This document shows, piece by piece, positions 26,143-33,233 of a stretch of 37,562 bases of DNA (the first letter of the stretch is position 1; every line of letters begins with the position of its first letter). This DNA comes from Gemmatimonadota bacterium (GTDB lineage Bacteria > Gemmatimonadota > Gemmatimonadetes > Gemmatimonadales > GWC2-71-9). The notes under the pieces were generated by a model, which was not told where the DNA came from, searched no databases, and saw only the letters and a program-made list of their open reading frames with translations. The DNA is taken from contig JANYKV010000173.1 in NCBI GenBank assembly GCA_025358055.1, positions 1-37,562 on the forward strand, in the 5' to 3' direction. The position numbers and the translations under genes are program-made.

Positions 26143-27379
26143 CGCCCGCCGGGTGGTCGTCACCGGGATCGGCGCGATCACGCCGATAGGAATCGGTATC
26201 GAAGGACTCTGGAACGGCCTTCGGGCCAGCACATCGGCGGTCCGGACCCTTACGCGGTTCGATCCTTCGCCATTCCGGTGTCATGTGGCGGCGGAGGTCA
26301 ATGATTTTCGCTCGGAAGATCACTTGGAGGCGCGCCGGGCCAAACGCCTCGACCGCTGTTCCCAGTTTTCCATCGCGGCGGCCCGGCTCGCGCTGGCAGA
26401 CGCCCATCTCGACCTTCGGCGCGAGAATCCGGATACCTGCGGGGCGATGATGGGCACCGCGTTGGGCGGGGTCGCGAAGGCGGAGGCCGAGCACGGCCGC
26501 TACCTCGCCGAGGGCGTCCGAGCGGTCGACCCCGGGCTCGCGCTTACCGTGTTCGTCGGAGCCGCCAGCTGCAACCTGGCCATCGAATTCGGAATCACCG
26601 GCCCCAACATCACGAACGGAATGAGCTGCGCCTCGGGCGCAATCGCGATCGGGGAGGCCTACCGCGCCATCCGGCTCGGTGAGGCCGATATCATGTTGGC
26701 CGGGGGGGTGGAGGCGCCGCTGGCCCCCCTCTCCTTCGGCGCGTTTGCGGTGATTCGCGCAATGTCGACGCGAAACGACGACCCCGCCGGCGCCAGTCGG
26801 CCCTTCGATCGCGAACGCGACGGCTTCGTCATGGCCGAAGGCGCCGCGATCCTGGTGCTCGAAGAGCGCAACCGTGCGCTGGCGCGCGGGGCCCCGATCT
26901 ACCTCGAAATTTGCGGATACGGGATCTCGAACGACGCCCACCATATGACCGCGCCTCGCCCCGACGGGAGCCAGGCCGCCCGAGCCATGCGGACGGCCTT
27001 GGCGACGGAAGCGGTTGCACCACACGAGGTCGGCTACATCAACGCCCACGGCTCGTCGACCCCGCTCAACGACCCGACCGAAACGAGCGCGATCAAGCAA
27101 GTGTTCGGCGAACACGCCTACCGCGTCGCCGTGAGTGGAACGAAGGGATATTACGGACATGCCCTGGGTGCGAGCGGGGCAATCGAGGCGGCCATTTGCG
27201 CGCTGGCGAGCAGCCGCAAGTGGCTTCCACCCACAGTCAATCTGAGCGACCCCGATCCGACCTGCGACCTGAACTACCTTCGTGGATCGGGTCGAGACGC
27301 GGAGCCCGAGTACCTGCTGAGCAACTCGTTTGGTTTTGGGGGAATAAACGCAGCGTTGTTGTTTCGGAGAAATGGCTGA
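26135..27379 (+). CDS. Beta-ketoacyl-ACP synthase (KAS II/FabF-like)
   Basis: Encodes 414 residues, full length for FabF. The catalytic triad is complete: Cys165 in GMSCASGAIA, His305 in INAHGSSTPLNDPTE and His342 in TKGYYGHALGASGA; the C-terminal glycine-rich loop SNSFGFGGINA is also present. It is therefore an active ketosynthase and not a chain-length factor. No ACP, malonyl transferase or second ketosynthase lies in the window, so it would depend on fatty-acid ACP or on distant genes. ATG 26135 has a perfect GGAGG six bases upstream and overlaps the SRPBCC gene by eight bases. It is the last gene of the operon and converges with ccmD, 29 bases away. Confidence 0.92.
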   Translation: MVDARRVVVTGIGAITPIGIGIEGLWNGLRASTSAVRTLTRFDPSPFRCHVAAEVNDFRSEDHLEARRAKRLDRCSQFSIAAARLALADAHLDLRRENPDTCGAMMGTALGGVAKAEAEHGRYLAEGVRAVDPGLALTVFVGAASCNLAIEFGITGPNITNGMSCASGAIAIGEAYRAIRLGEADIMLAGGVEAPLAPLSFGAFAVIRAMSTRNDDPAGASRPFDRERDGFVMAEGAAILVLEERNRALARGAPIYLEICGYGISNDAHHMTAPRPDGSQAARAMRTALATEAVAPHEVGYINAHGSSTPLNDPTETSAIKQVFGEHAYRVAVSGTKGYYGHALGASGAIEAAICALASSRKWLPPTVNLSDPDPTCDLNYLRGSGRDAEPEYLLSNSFGFGGINAALLFRRNG

Positions 27380-27408
27380 ACAATGGGGAGGCGAACCACG
27401 CTCGCGTC

Positions 27409-27537
27409 TCACGAACCCCGGTGAGTTTCCCGCCAGCCTTTTTGCAGTAAACGCAGGGCGTAGCGGCCCACGATGAGCGCAACCACAATGTAAGCGGCAA
27501 GCATGTACTGACCGTTTTCCGGCGGACTAGTCTGCAT
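27409..27537 (-). CDS. ccmD: CcmD-like small heme exporter subunit (42 aa)
   Basis: A 43-codon frame after ccmC encodes MQTSPPENGQYMLAAYIVVA and then LIVGRYALRLLQKGWRETHR. It has one membrane helix followed by a basic cytoplasmic tail, the plan of CcmD, which is too divergent in sequence to recognise by motif alone. CcmD helps release holo-CcmE from the CcmABC complex. The ATG lies inside the end of ccmC (11-base overlap), with AAGGTGG before it. Position, size and topology support the call. Confidence 0.72.
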   Translation of the reverse strand: MQTSPPENGQYMLAAYIVVALIVGRYALRLLQKGWRETHRGS

Positions 27538-28225
27538 CGCCACCTTCCCGGATCTCGTTTGCCAGTCCCAACCCATAGCGGACGCTGACCAACCCTACAT
27601 ACAGCAGCGTGAACCCACCGAACGAGGCAAGCAGCGTGCGAAGCATCTCGGGTGGGAGGGACGGCGCGCTTGGCTTGAGCAGAATCGGCTGCGGGTGGAT
27701 GGTTCGGAAGAGATAAACGCTCAAGTGGATGAACGGCACCAAGATCATGCCGAGGATCCCAATCACCGCGGCAAAACGCGCCCGCTCCGCCCGATCCTGC
27801 ACCGCACCGCGGAGTGCACGGTAACCCAGGAAGATGAAAAACAGGAAGAGGGTCAGGGTGAGCCGGGCGTCCCAGGTCCACCAAGTCCCCCAAATGGGCT
27901 TGGCCCATATCGGGCCGGTGGTGAGCATTCCCACGCTGAAGACGAGCCCTACGTCGGCGGAGGCCTCCGCGAACAGGTCCAGCCGGGGGTCGCGGAGCCA
28001 TAGATATAGCCCGCTCACGATGCCAACGATGGAAAAGGAGAGCAGAGCCGACCAGGCCGCCGGCGCATGGATGTATACGATCTTCTGGGCAAGCCCTTGG
28101 TGGGCTTCGACCGGAGTGGCCAAAAGGGCGAGGCAATATACCCCGACCATCGCGGCCAGCGCGATACCGGTGATGACCATCCCGTTGCGAATCACGCGAT
28201 GACTGCCGGCCAGTGAACCGATCAT
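27527..28225 (-). CDS. ccmC: Heme exporter permease CcmC
   Basis: Encodes 232 residues with six membrane segments. The tryptophan-rich heme-handling motif WAKPIWGTWWTWDARLT is present, and the two heme-ligand histidines are likely those in YIHAPAAW and VPFIHLSVY. CcmC attaches heme to CcmE in system I cytochrome c maturation. The ATG overlaps the ccmB stop (ATGA). No ccmE, ccmF or ccmG/H is in the window, so the remainder of the system must be elsewhere. Confidence 0.94.
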   Translation of the reverse strand: MIGSLAGSHRVIRNGMVITGIALAAMVGVYCLALLATPVEAHQGLAQKIVYIHAPAAWSALLSFSIVGIVSGLYLWLRDPRLDLFAEASADVGLVFSVGMLTTGPIWAKPIWGTWWTWDARLTLTLFLFFIFLGYRALRGAVQDRAERARFAAVIGILGMILVPFIHLSVYLFRTIHPQPILLKPSAPSLPPEMLRTLLASFGGFTLLYVGLVSVRYGLGLANEIREGGDAD

Positions 28226-28902
28226 TCGTCACTCACCGAGGGAAAGACGAGGAGACAGACCGTGAAAAACACGATGTCGTAGAGCCCAAGCAACCTAAGC
28301 CACCCCATGAGTTCGCTCAATGGACGATGAGCCAAAATCCGAGTGGTGGCTTGAACCGCTCCAATCAGCGGAGGGATGAGAAAGGGGAGCAAGAGCACCG
28401 GCAGCATCAACTCCGCGAACCGGGTTCGAACGGCCATGGCGCTGGAAAGGGTCCCCACGGCGATGAAACCCAGATTGGCCAACACGATGACGCCAATCAA
28501 TCCGAGGAGCACCCCACCGAAGTCTACATTAAAGAACAAAACGAAGAGCGGAAGGACGACCAAATCGACCACCCCAACGAATGCGAGGTTCGCTAAATAC
28601 TTCCCGAGAAATACGGCATTCGGGGATATTGGCGCCAAGCGAAGGGCCTCTCCGGCCTCGTTCTCCCGTTCCAGCATGAAGGCCCGGTTGAGAGTCAGCA
28701 TCGCCGCGAACGTGGTTGTCACCCACAACACGCTGGGCGCGAGAACGACGGGGGAGAGACTGGCAGGGTCGCGGGCAAAGTTGAAGACCACAAGGACCAA
28801 AGCAGCGAACACCGTGGCCGAGAGCAATGCCGTACGGCTCCGCCACTCGATCAAGAAGTCTTTCGCCGCGATCGCGACTGAAGGTCGAAGGAGGTCAGCC
28901 AC
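28222..28902 (-). CDS. ccmB: Heme ABC exporter permease CcmB
   Basis: Encodes 226 residues with about six membrane segments. The N-terminal text AAKDFLIEWRSRTALLS and the region FMLERENEAGEALRLAPISPNAVFLGKYLAN are characteristic of CcmB. It is the membrane subunit of the CcmAB ATPase that drives release of CcmE from CcmC. The start is GTG at 28902, overlapping ccmA by eight bases. Confidence 0.93.
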   Translation of the reverse strand: MADLLRPSVAIAAKDFLIEWRSRTALLSATVFAALVLVVFNFARDPASLSPVVLAPSVLWVTTTFAAMLTLNRAFMLERENEAGEALRLAPISPNAVFLGKYLANLAFVGVVDLVVLPLFVLFFNVDFGGVLLGLIGVIVLANLGFIAVGTLSSAMAVRTRFAELMLPVLLLPFLIPPLIGAVQATTRILAHRPLSELMGWLRLLGLYDIVFFTVCLLVFPSVSDE

Positions 28903-29608
28903 GGACCAGCTCTTCGCAGCGGGCGAGGAGGCCGTCCCCGTTTATGAGTCGTTGGTACAGGGCCCAGCGCCCCTGTACCAGTACCCCCGCGATGGTGCCT
29001 AGGGACCAGACCAACGCGGGGTCGTGGGTGGAGGCGACCACGGCCGCTCCACCATCGAGGAGCCGGCGGAGAATGGCGCAGACTTGATTCACCGAAGCCC
29101 GATCGAGGCCAACAAATGGCTCGTCCATGAGGATCACAGAGGGGTCGTGCAGCAGCGCCCGGGCAATGGCTACCCGCTGGACCATTCCGCGGCTGAGTCG
29201 CCGTAGCGGCTCCTCCCCCCGAGTCCGAAGACCGACTTGATCCAACGCCGCATTGACCCGATCAGTCGCCGATGGGAGACCGTACAGCTTGGCGGTAAAT
29301 CGGAGGTTTTCGGTCGCGGTGAGATCGTCGTAGAGGAGGGTTTGATGGGAGACCACTCCAATCGCCCGTTTACCGGCGGGTGTGCTTCGGAGTGCATGCC
29401 CGAGGACTCGGACCTCGCCCTTGGACGGACGGGTCAGCCCGGCGAGGAGTCGAAGCAGCGTGGTCTTCCCCGCGCCGTTGGGGCCGACCAGCACGAGGAG
29501 TTCGCCGCGACCCACCGCCAGATCAACCTGGGTGAGGACGCGCGAGGCGCCGAAACGACGTTCGAGGGCGATGCCCTCGAGAATGACACCCAGGGTAGTA
29601 GTCGGCAT
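28895..29608 (-). CDS. ccmA: Heme exporter ATP-binding protein CcmA
   Basis: Encodes 237 residues. Walker A is GPNGAGKTT, followed by the signature LSRGMVQRVAIARALL, Walker B VILMDEPFVGLD and the H-loop THDPALV. CcmA is the ATPase of the cytochrome c maturation complex. ATG 29608 is preferred; a TTG one codon earlier would also be open. No SD is visible before it, which is odd for the first gene of ccmABCD; it may be read from the STAS transcript, which ends 106 bases upstream on the same strand. Confidence 0.92.
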   Translation of the reverse strand: MPTTTLGVILEGIALERRFGASRVLTQVDLAVGRGELLVLVGPNGAGKTTLLRLLAGLTRPSKGEVRVLGHALRSTPAGKRAIGVVSHQTLLYDDLTATENLRFTAKLYGLPSATDRVNAALDQVGLRTRGEEPLRRLSRGMVQRVAIARALLHDPSVILMDEPFVGLDRASVNQVCAILRRLLDGGAAVVASTHDPALVWSLGTIAGVLVQGRWALYQRLINGDGLLARCEELVRG

Positions 29609-29714
29609 CAATGAACGACGATGTCCTGTGACTGGGGAGCGTATCGGCCGCTGGATCGGACGCGGTTCCGGACCTCACCATCAGAGGCCCGGAGAGGGGA
29701 ATCTACTTCAGGAG

Positions 29715-30023
29715 TTACTCGAAGTCGAAGAGGAAGAGGTCGTCGAGCTTGGTGAGGACGAGGAGGTATCGTATTTCGTCGTTCGCATTCCGCAGAACGA
29801 CTCGCTGCCGACGCTCGGCCGCGCGACGCTGCACCAACATCAATGCTCCCAGGCCCGCGGAATCGATCCGGCGAGTCCCGACCAGATTGACGAGCAGGCG
29901 CCCGGTACCTTCAGGCAGCTCATCGAGGAGAGTGACGGCGGCCTGCCGAAACTCGGAGCGCGTGTCGAGTCCAAGAGTCTCGGGCGCGGCGAACTGTCGA
30001 TCAACATCCTGCGTGGTTGACAT
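29715..30023 (-). CDS. STAS domain protein (anti-sigma factor antagonist-like)
   Basis: Encodes 102 residues. The STAS core is clear: LLVNLVGTRRIDSAGLGALM holds the DSAGLG motif, with Ser55 at the position phosphorylated in SpoIIAA-type antagonists. Such proteins relay partner-switching signals for sigma factors or for other targets; no kinase or sigma gene is nearby. ATG 30023 is chosen because GGGAGG lies four to five bases upstream, though the frame stays open to 30095. The gene is preceded by an unusual structured leader and is followed on the same strand by ccmABCD. Confidence 0.82.
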   Translation of the reverse strand: MSTTQDVDRQFAAPETLGLDTRSEFRQAAVTLLDELPEGTGRLLVNLVGTRRIDSAGLGALMLVQRRAAERRQRVVLRNANDEIRYLLVLTKLDDLFLFDFE

Positions 30024-30177
30024 AGTGCCTCCCACGCCCGACAAGAGCAGGAAGTTTTCCTGCGCGAACCTACCCACCTTCGGCAACCGAGCCATCTCTC
30101 CGGGTCACCTGACCGCGGCGTGCAGAGACCTCTGGGTTTGCGACCCCGGATCACTCCGGGTGTGCTCTTGTCGGGCG
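30024..30177 (-). ncRNA. Candidate structured 5' leader (riboswitch-like) of the STAS gene
   Basis: On the minus strand CGCCCGACAAGAGCA (complement of 30163-30177) pairs perfectly over 15 bp with TGCTCTTGTCGGGCG (complement of 30035-30049). The 113-base core holds a CCCGGA/TCCGGG stem with a GTGA loop, a CAGA/TCTG stem, a GGTC/GACC stem, a possible long-range ACCCA/TGGGT helix, and GCAGGAA-AAC-TTCCTGC, which competes for the last three bases of the closing helix. The SD GGGAGG starts two bases after the closing helix. A promoter-like element places the transcript start near the helix. No known riboswitch class was recognised; ligand and function are unknown. Confidence 0.5.
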
Positions 30178-30179
30178 AG

Positions 30180-30208
30180 TCTATATGTTTTCGCGACCTC
30201 TTGGTCGC
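30180..30208 (-). promoter_or_regulatory. Candidate promoter and palindromic operator of the STAS gene
   Basis: On the minus strand TATAGA (30180-30185) lies 17 bases after GCGACC (30203-30208). The -35 is half of a perfect inverted repeat GCGACC-N4-GGTCGC (30193-30208), so a repressor or activator could bind over it. The spacing predicts transcription starting at the first bases of the structured leader. Confidence 0.4.
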
Positions 30209-30634
30209 TTGACCTGGAATAGGCGAGAGCAATGCCAAAGACAGTAAGTTTTTGAAAGTGGTTGAGTTAGAGAAACCTCCTGCAGGAACGTGCAGCGATG
30301 CCTTTCACGCAGTCCGCGCCGGAGCGTGGAGGAATGCGAGGTAAGTTGCCGTCAACGAAGGCGAAACGACCGTACCGGCCGGAGCGATCGTTGATTTGCT
30401 GTCGGACGAGAGTCGCGACGGGTATCGCAAATCGAAAGGGATAGCGCGGCTTGTGGGCCGCGCGGAGCCCGGTTGAGGACCCGACGTGTTGCGGGATGTC
30501 CCACGCAGCGCCGCGACATGTTGTTGCACTCGGCCAGCAACCAAGGCCTGGAGCGCGTTGCAACGCTGGCGCAGGATGCGCGATCGCGGCGGATCTCTTA
30601 CCTTCCCTCCGTACCCTCAAACCGAACCCCCACG
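30209..30634. other. Gene-free stretch upstream of acs
   Basis: No convincing gene is seen in these 426 bases. Short frames on both strands lack SD sites and family motifs. A 7-bp GC-rich hairpin GCGCGGC-TTGTGG-GCCGCGC occupies 30444-30463. The stretch probably holds the acs promoter and leader; the acs start has no clear SD. Confidence 0.5.
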
Positions 30635-32590
30635 ATGACCGATCAACTCAGCACCCTGCTCGTCGAACGGCGCCGCTTCCCGCCCTCCCCTGAGTTCGCG
30701 GCACAGGCGACGGCACCGCCCGATATACACGCGAGCGCGGCGGGCAACCGTGAAGGCTTCTGGGCCGATGAAGCCCGCAAGCTGCTATGGATGACTCCAT
30801 TCACGTCGGTCCTCGAATGGACGCCACCGCACGCCAAGTGGTTTCATGACGGGCGCCTCAATGTTTCAGCCAATTGCCTCGATCGTCACCTAGCCGGCCC
30901 GAGGCGCAACAAGGCGGCAATCGTCTGGGAAGGTGAACCAGGCGACCGGCGGGTGCTCACGTATTGGGAATTGGCCCGCGAGGTTGGTAGAGCCGCCAAT
31001 GTTCTCAAGAGCCTTGGGGTGCGACGGGGTGATCGTGTGGCGATTTACCTCCCCATGATCCCCGAGGCCGCCATCGCGATGCTCGCCTGCGCTCGAATCG
31101 GCGCGGTCCACTCGGTCGTTTTCGGCGGCTTCTCCGCTGAATCGCTCCGAGACCGGATCAACGACGCGCAGGCCAGGATCTTGATTACGGCCGACGCCGG
31201 GTACCGGCGAGGACAGATCCTCCCGCTCAAGCGAGTAGCCGACCAAGCGATCCTCGACTGCCCCTCCATCAATCACGTCGTCGTGGTGCGCCGCCATGGC
31301 GGCAAAGACGGCGACGAGGCGTTCGCGGAAATGCGCGAGGGACGAGATCACTGGTGGCATCGGCTTCTCGATCAAGCAACGCCGCTTTGCCCTCCGGAAC
31401 CGATGGATGCTGAGGATATGCTCTTCATCCTGTACACGTCGGGGACGACGGGCAAACCGAAAGGGATCGTCCACACGACCGGAGGCTACCTGACCCAGGT
31501 CACAGCCACGACGCGTTATGTGTTCGACCTCAAAGACCAAGACGTGTTTTGGTGCACCGCTGATATCGGCTGGGTGACCGGGCACTCCTATGTCGTATAT
31601 GGACCGCTCGCCTTGGGCGCGACCGTGGTGATGTACGAAGGCGCACCCGACTGGCCCGAACGCGACCGGTTTTGGTCGATCATCGAGCGGTTTGGGGTGA
31701 CCGTGTTCTACACCGCTCCGACCGCCATTCGCGCCTTCATGAAATGGGGCCCGGAACACCCCGCCCGCCGAGATCTTTCTACTCTCAGATTGTTGGGTTC
31801 CGTCGGCGAGCCGATCAATCCCGAAGCCTGGATGTGGTACCACCAACACATCGGTCGTGAGCGTTGCCCCATTGTGGACACGTGGTGGCAAACCGAAACG
31901 GGAGGCATCATGATCACCCCGCTCCCGGGCATCACCACGACCAAGCCGGGCTCGGCCACCATCCCTTTCCCCGGCGTTTCCGCGCAGCTGGTGGACGCCC
32001 ACGGCAAACCCCTGGAACGGGGCGGCGGGTTTCTCACGCTCACCCAACCATGGCCGGGCATGCTACGCACCATCTACGGCGATGATCAGCGGTACCGCGA
32101 TACCTATTGGAGCCGGTTCCCCGGCCGCTACTTCGCCGGCGATGGAGCGAAAGTGGATGAGGATGGCTATTGGTGGATTTTGGGCCGGGTCGACGACGTG
32201 ATGAACGTGGCCGGCCATCGGCTCAGCACGATCGAGGTCGAGTCGGCCCTGGTCGATCACCCCAGCGTTGCCGAAGCGGCCGTCGTGGGCAAGGCCGACG
32301 AGATCTCCGGCCAGGCGATCTTTGCCTTTGTCACCCTGCGGGCCGGGGTGGAGGCGAACGACACGCTGGCTGTGCAGCTGCGCGAGCATGTGGCCTACGT
32401 CATCGGCCCGATCGCCCGTCCCAAGTTCCTGATGTTCACGCCGGAGCTGCCCAAGACCCGCTCGGGCAAGATCATGCGCCGCCTCCTGCGCGACATCGCC
32501 GAGAACCGGGTCCTGGGCGACACGACCACCCTGGCCGATGCCGGCGTGGTCGAGATGATCCGCGACAACAGCGGCTCGGCCGAGGAGTAG
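30635..32590 (+). CDS. acs: Acetyl-CoA synthetase Acs (compositional hybrid)
   Basis: Encodes 651 residues, the standard length for AMP-forming acetate:CoA ligase. The adenylate-forming signature [15 protein letters not shown], the WWQTETGG motif, [20 protein letters not shown] and the C-terminal [15 protein letters not shown] with the acetylatable Lys612 are intact. ATG 30635 gives the family-typical length; an in-frame upstream codon at 30473 would add 54 residues with no family likeness. Codon use changes within the gene: up to about 32190 Leu, Ile and Phe codons are mixed (TTG, ATT, TTT), afterwards nine of eleven Leu codons are CTG and almost every codon ends in G or C. The next gene starts four bases past its stop. 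Confidence 0.95.
   Translation: MTDQLSTLLVERRRFPPSPEFAAQATAPPDIHASAAGNREGFWADEARKLLWMTPFTSVLEWTPPHAKWFHDGRLNVSANCLDRHLAGPRRNKAAIVWEGEPGDRRVLTYWELAREVGRAANVLKSLGVRRGDRVAIYLPMIPEAAIAMLACARIGAVHSVVFGGFSAESLRDRINDAQARILITADAGYRRGQILPLKRVADQAILDCPSINHVVVVRRHGGKDGDEAFAEMREGRDHWWHRLLDQATPLCPPEPMDAEDMLFILYTSGTTGKPKGIVHTTGGYLTQVTATTRYVFDLKDQDVFWCTADIGWVTGHSYVVYGPLALGATVVMYEGAPDWPERDRFWSIIERFGVTVFYTAPTAIRAFMKWGPEHPARRDLSTLRLLGSVGEPINPEAWMWYHQHIGRERCPIVDTWWQTETGGIMITPLPGITTTKPGSATIPFPGVSAQLVDAHGKPLERGGGFLTLTQPWPGMLRTIYGDDQRYRDTYWSRFPGRYFAGDGAKVDEDGYWWILGRVDDVMNVAGHRLSTIEVESALVDHPSVAEAAVVGKADEISGQAIFAFVTLRAGVEANDTLAVQLREHVAYVIGPIARPKFLMFTPELPKTRSGKIMRRLLRDIAENRVLGDTTTLADAGVVEMIRDNSGSAEE
32190..32260. other. 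Composition breakpoint inside acs
   Basis: The last AT-ending run is GATGGCTATTGGTGGATTTT (about 32162-32181). From GTCGACGACGTGATGAAC (32190) onward the DNA has the high-GC, CTG-rich style that continues to the window end. The breakpoint falls in one of the most conserved stretches of acs ([20 protein letters not shown]), where unrelated genomes share near-identical DNA. Confidence 0.55.
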
Positions 32591-32594
32591 GCGG

Positions 32595-33233
32595 GTGCCC
32601 TTCGGCTTCGGCAAGCGCGACGATAAGGCGCCCGCGGTTGCCGGCGCTGGGCCGGCCTCCCCGGCCACCGCCGCGGCCGGCCCGGCGGCCGTGCCGACGG
32701 CCGTTGCGGCTGATGGCATCTCCTTCGACGGCCTGACCGAGGAGTGGCGGCTGGTTGGCGTCATGGACGTCAGCGGGCGGCTGTCGGACGCCTTGAACCG
32801 GCGCGACGCGATCGGGATCAGGGACGTCAGCTGGGCACCCCTCGACGGGTCGGAGCCGTTCAGCCTGGTGCCCGGGTTGCGCAGCATCGACCCCTACGAC
32901 CTGATCGTGGTCCTGGCCGGCGAAGGCTCGCTGCCGGTCTTCTCCAACGACGAGAAAGCCGCCCATCGGGTGCACAAGCTGAGCTACGAGGTCACTCTCG
33001 AGGTTCCGCCCTTCCGGGTGAGCGGAACGGTTCACCTGTTTCCGGGATCGGAGCCGGAACGCCTGCTCGATCGCTCGAACGATATGTTCTTCCCGGTGAC
33101 CGGCGGGATCGTGATGCTCAACGACCGACGGATCGGTGACGCCCAGGAGAACACGATCCTGGTCAACCGGCAATACCTGCGCCGCGTGGAGCAGGTGGAC
33201 GGCGACGCGGCCGGGGACGGATCCCGAACCTAG
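32595..33233 (+). CDS. Hypothetical protein, acs-linked
   Basis: Encodes 212 residues and is not recognised. The N-terminal 40 residues are Ala/Pro-rich low complexity (PAVAGAGPASPATAAAGPAA). The rest looks like a folded beta-rich domain (FDGLTEEWRLVGVMDVSGRLSDALNRRD, LEVPPFRVSGTVHLFPG, DMFFPVTGGIVMLND). No signal peptide or membrane segment is seen. GTG 32595 follows the acs stop by four bases, so the two are probably co-transcribed. Its codon use is that of the high-GC end of the window. The stop TAG shares the palindrome CTAG (33230-33233) with the stop of the convergent CpaE-like gene. Confidence 0.75.
   Translation: MPFGFGKRDDKAPAVAGAGPASPATAAAGPAAVPTAVAADGISFDGLTEEWRLVGVMDVSGRLSDALNRRDAIGIRDVSWAPLDGSEPFSLVPGLRSIDPYDLIVVLAGEGSLPVFSNDEKAAHRVHKLSYEVTLEVPPFRVSGTVHLFPGSEPERLLDRSNDMFFPVTGGIVMLNDRRIGDAQENTILVNRQYLRRVEQVDGDAAGDGSRT

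Noticed and set aside
26060..27412. 450-codon minus-strand open frame opposite the ketosynthase gene
   Set aside because: Pure shadow of GC-rich codons; it has no family motifs, while the plus frame has a complete catalytic triad.
30055..30080. Resemblance of AAGGTGGGTAGGTTCGCG to the T-box sequence AGGGTGGNACCGCG
   Set aside because: Only a partial match, no specifier-loop structure can be drawn, and the downstream gene is not related to amino acids or tRNA charging.
30047..30103. tRNA-Ser-like text (GGAGAGATGGCTCGG with a D-arm-like fold and a GCAGG/CCTGC stem) in the STAS leader
   Set aside because: The 7-base loop lacks U33, no 3' acceptor strand TCTCTCC follows and there is no T-arm.
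30120..30145. Possible c-di-GMP-I (GEMM) riboswitch because of GCAAACC
   Set aside because: The second conserved block GGGACGCAAAGCC and the GNRA tetraloop-receptor pair are missing.
30334..30444. 36-codon frame beginning ATG after GGAGG, upstream of acs
   Set aside because: The SD is only one base from the ATG and the product resembles nothing.
30890..32047. 385-codon minus-strand open frame opposite acs
   Set aside because: Composition rich in Arg/Gly/His and no motifs; acs on the other strand is certain.
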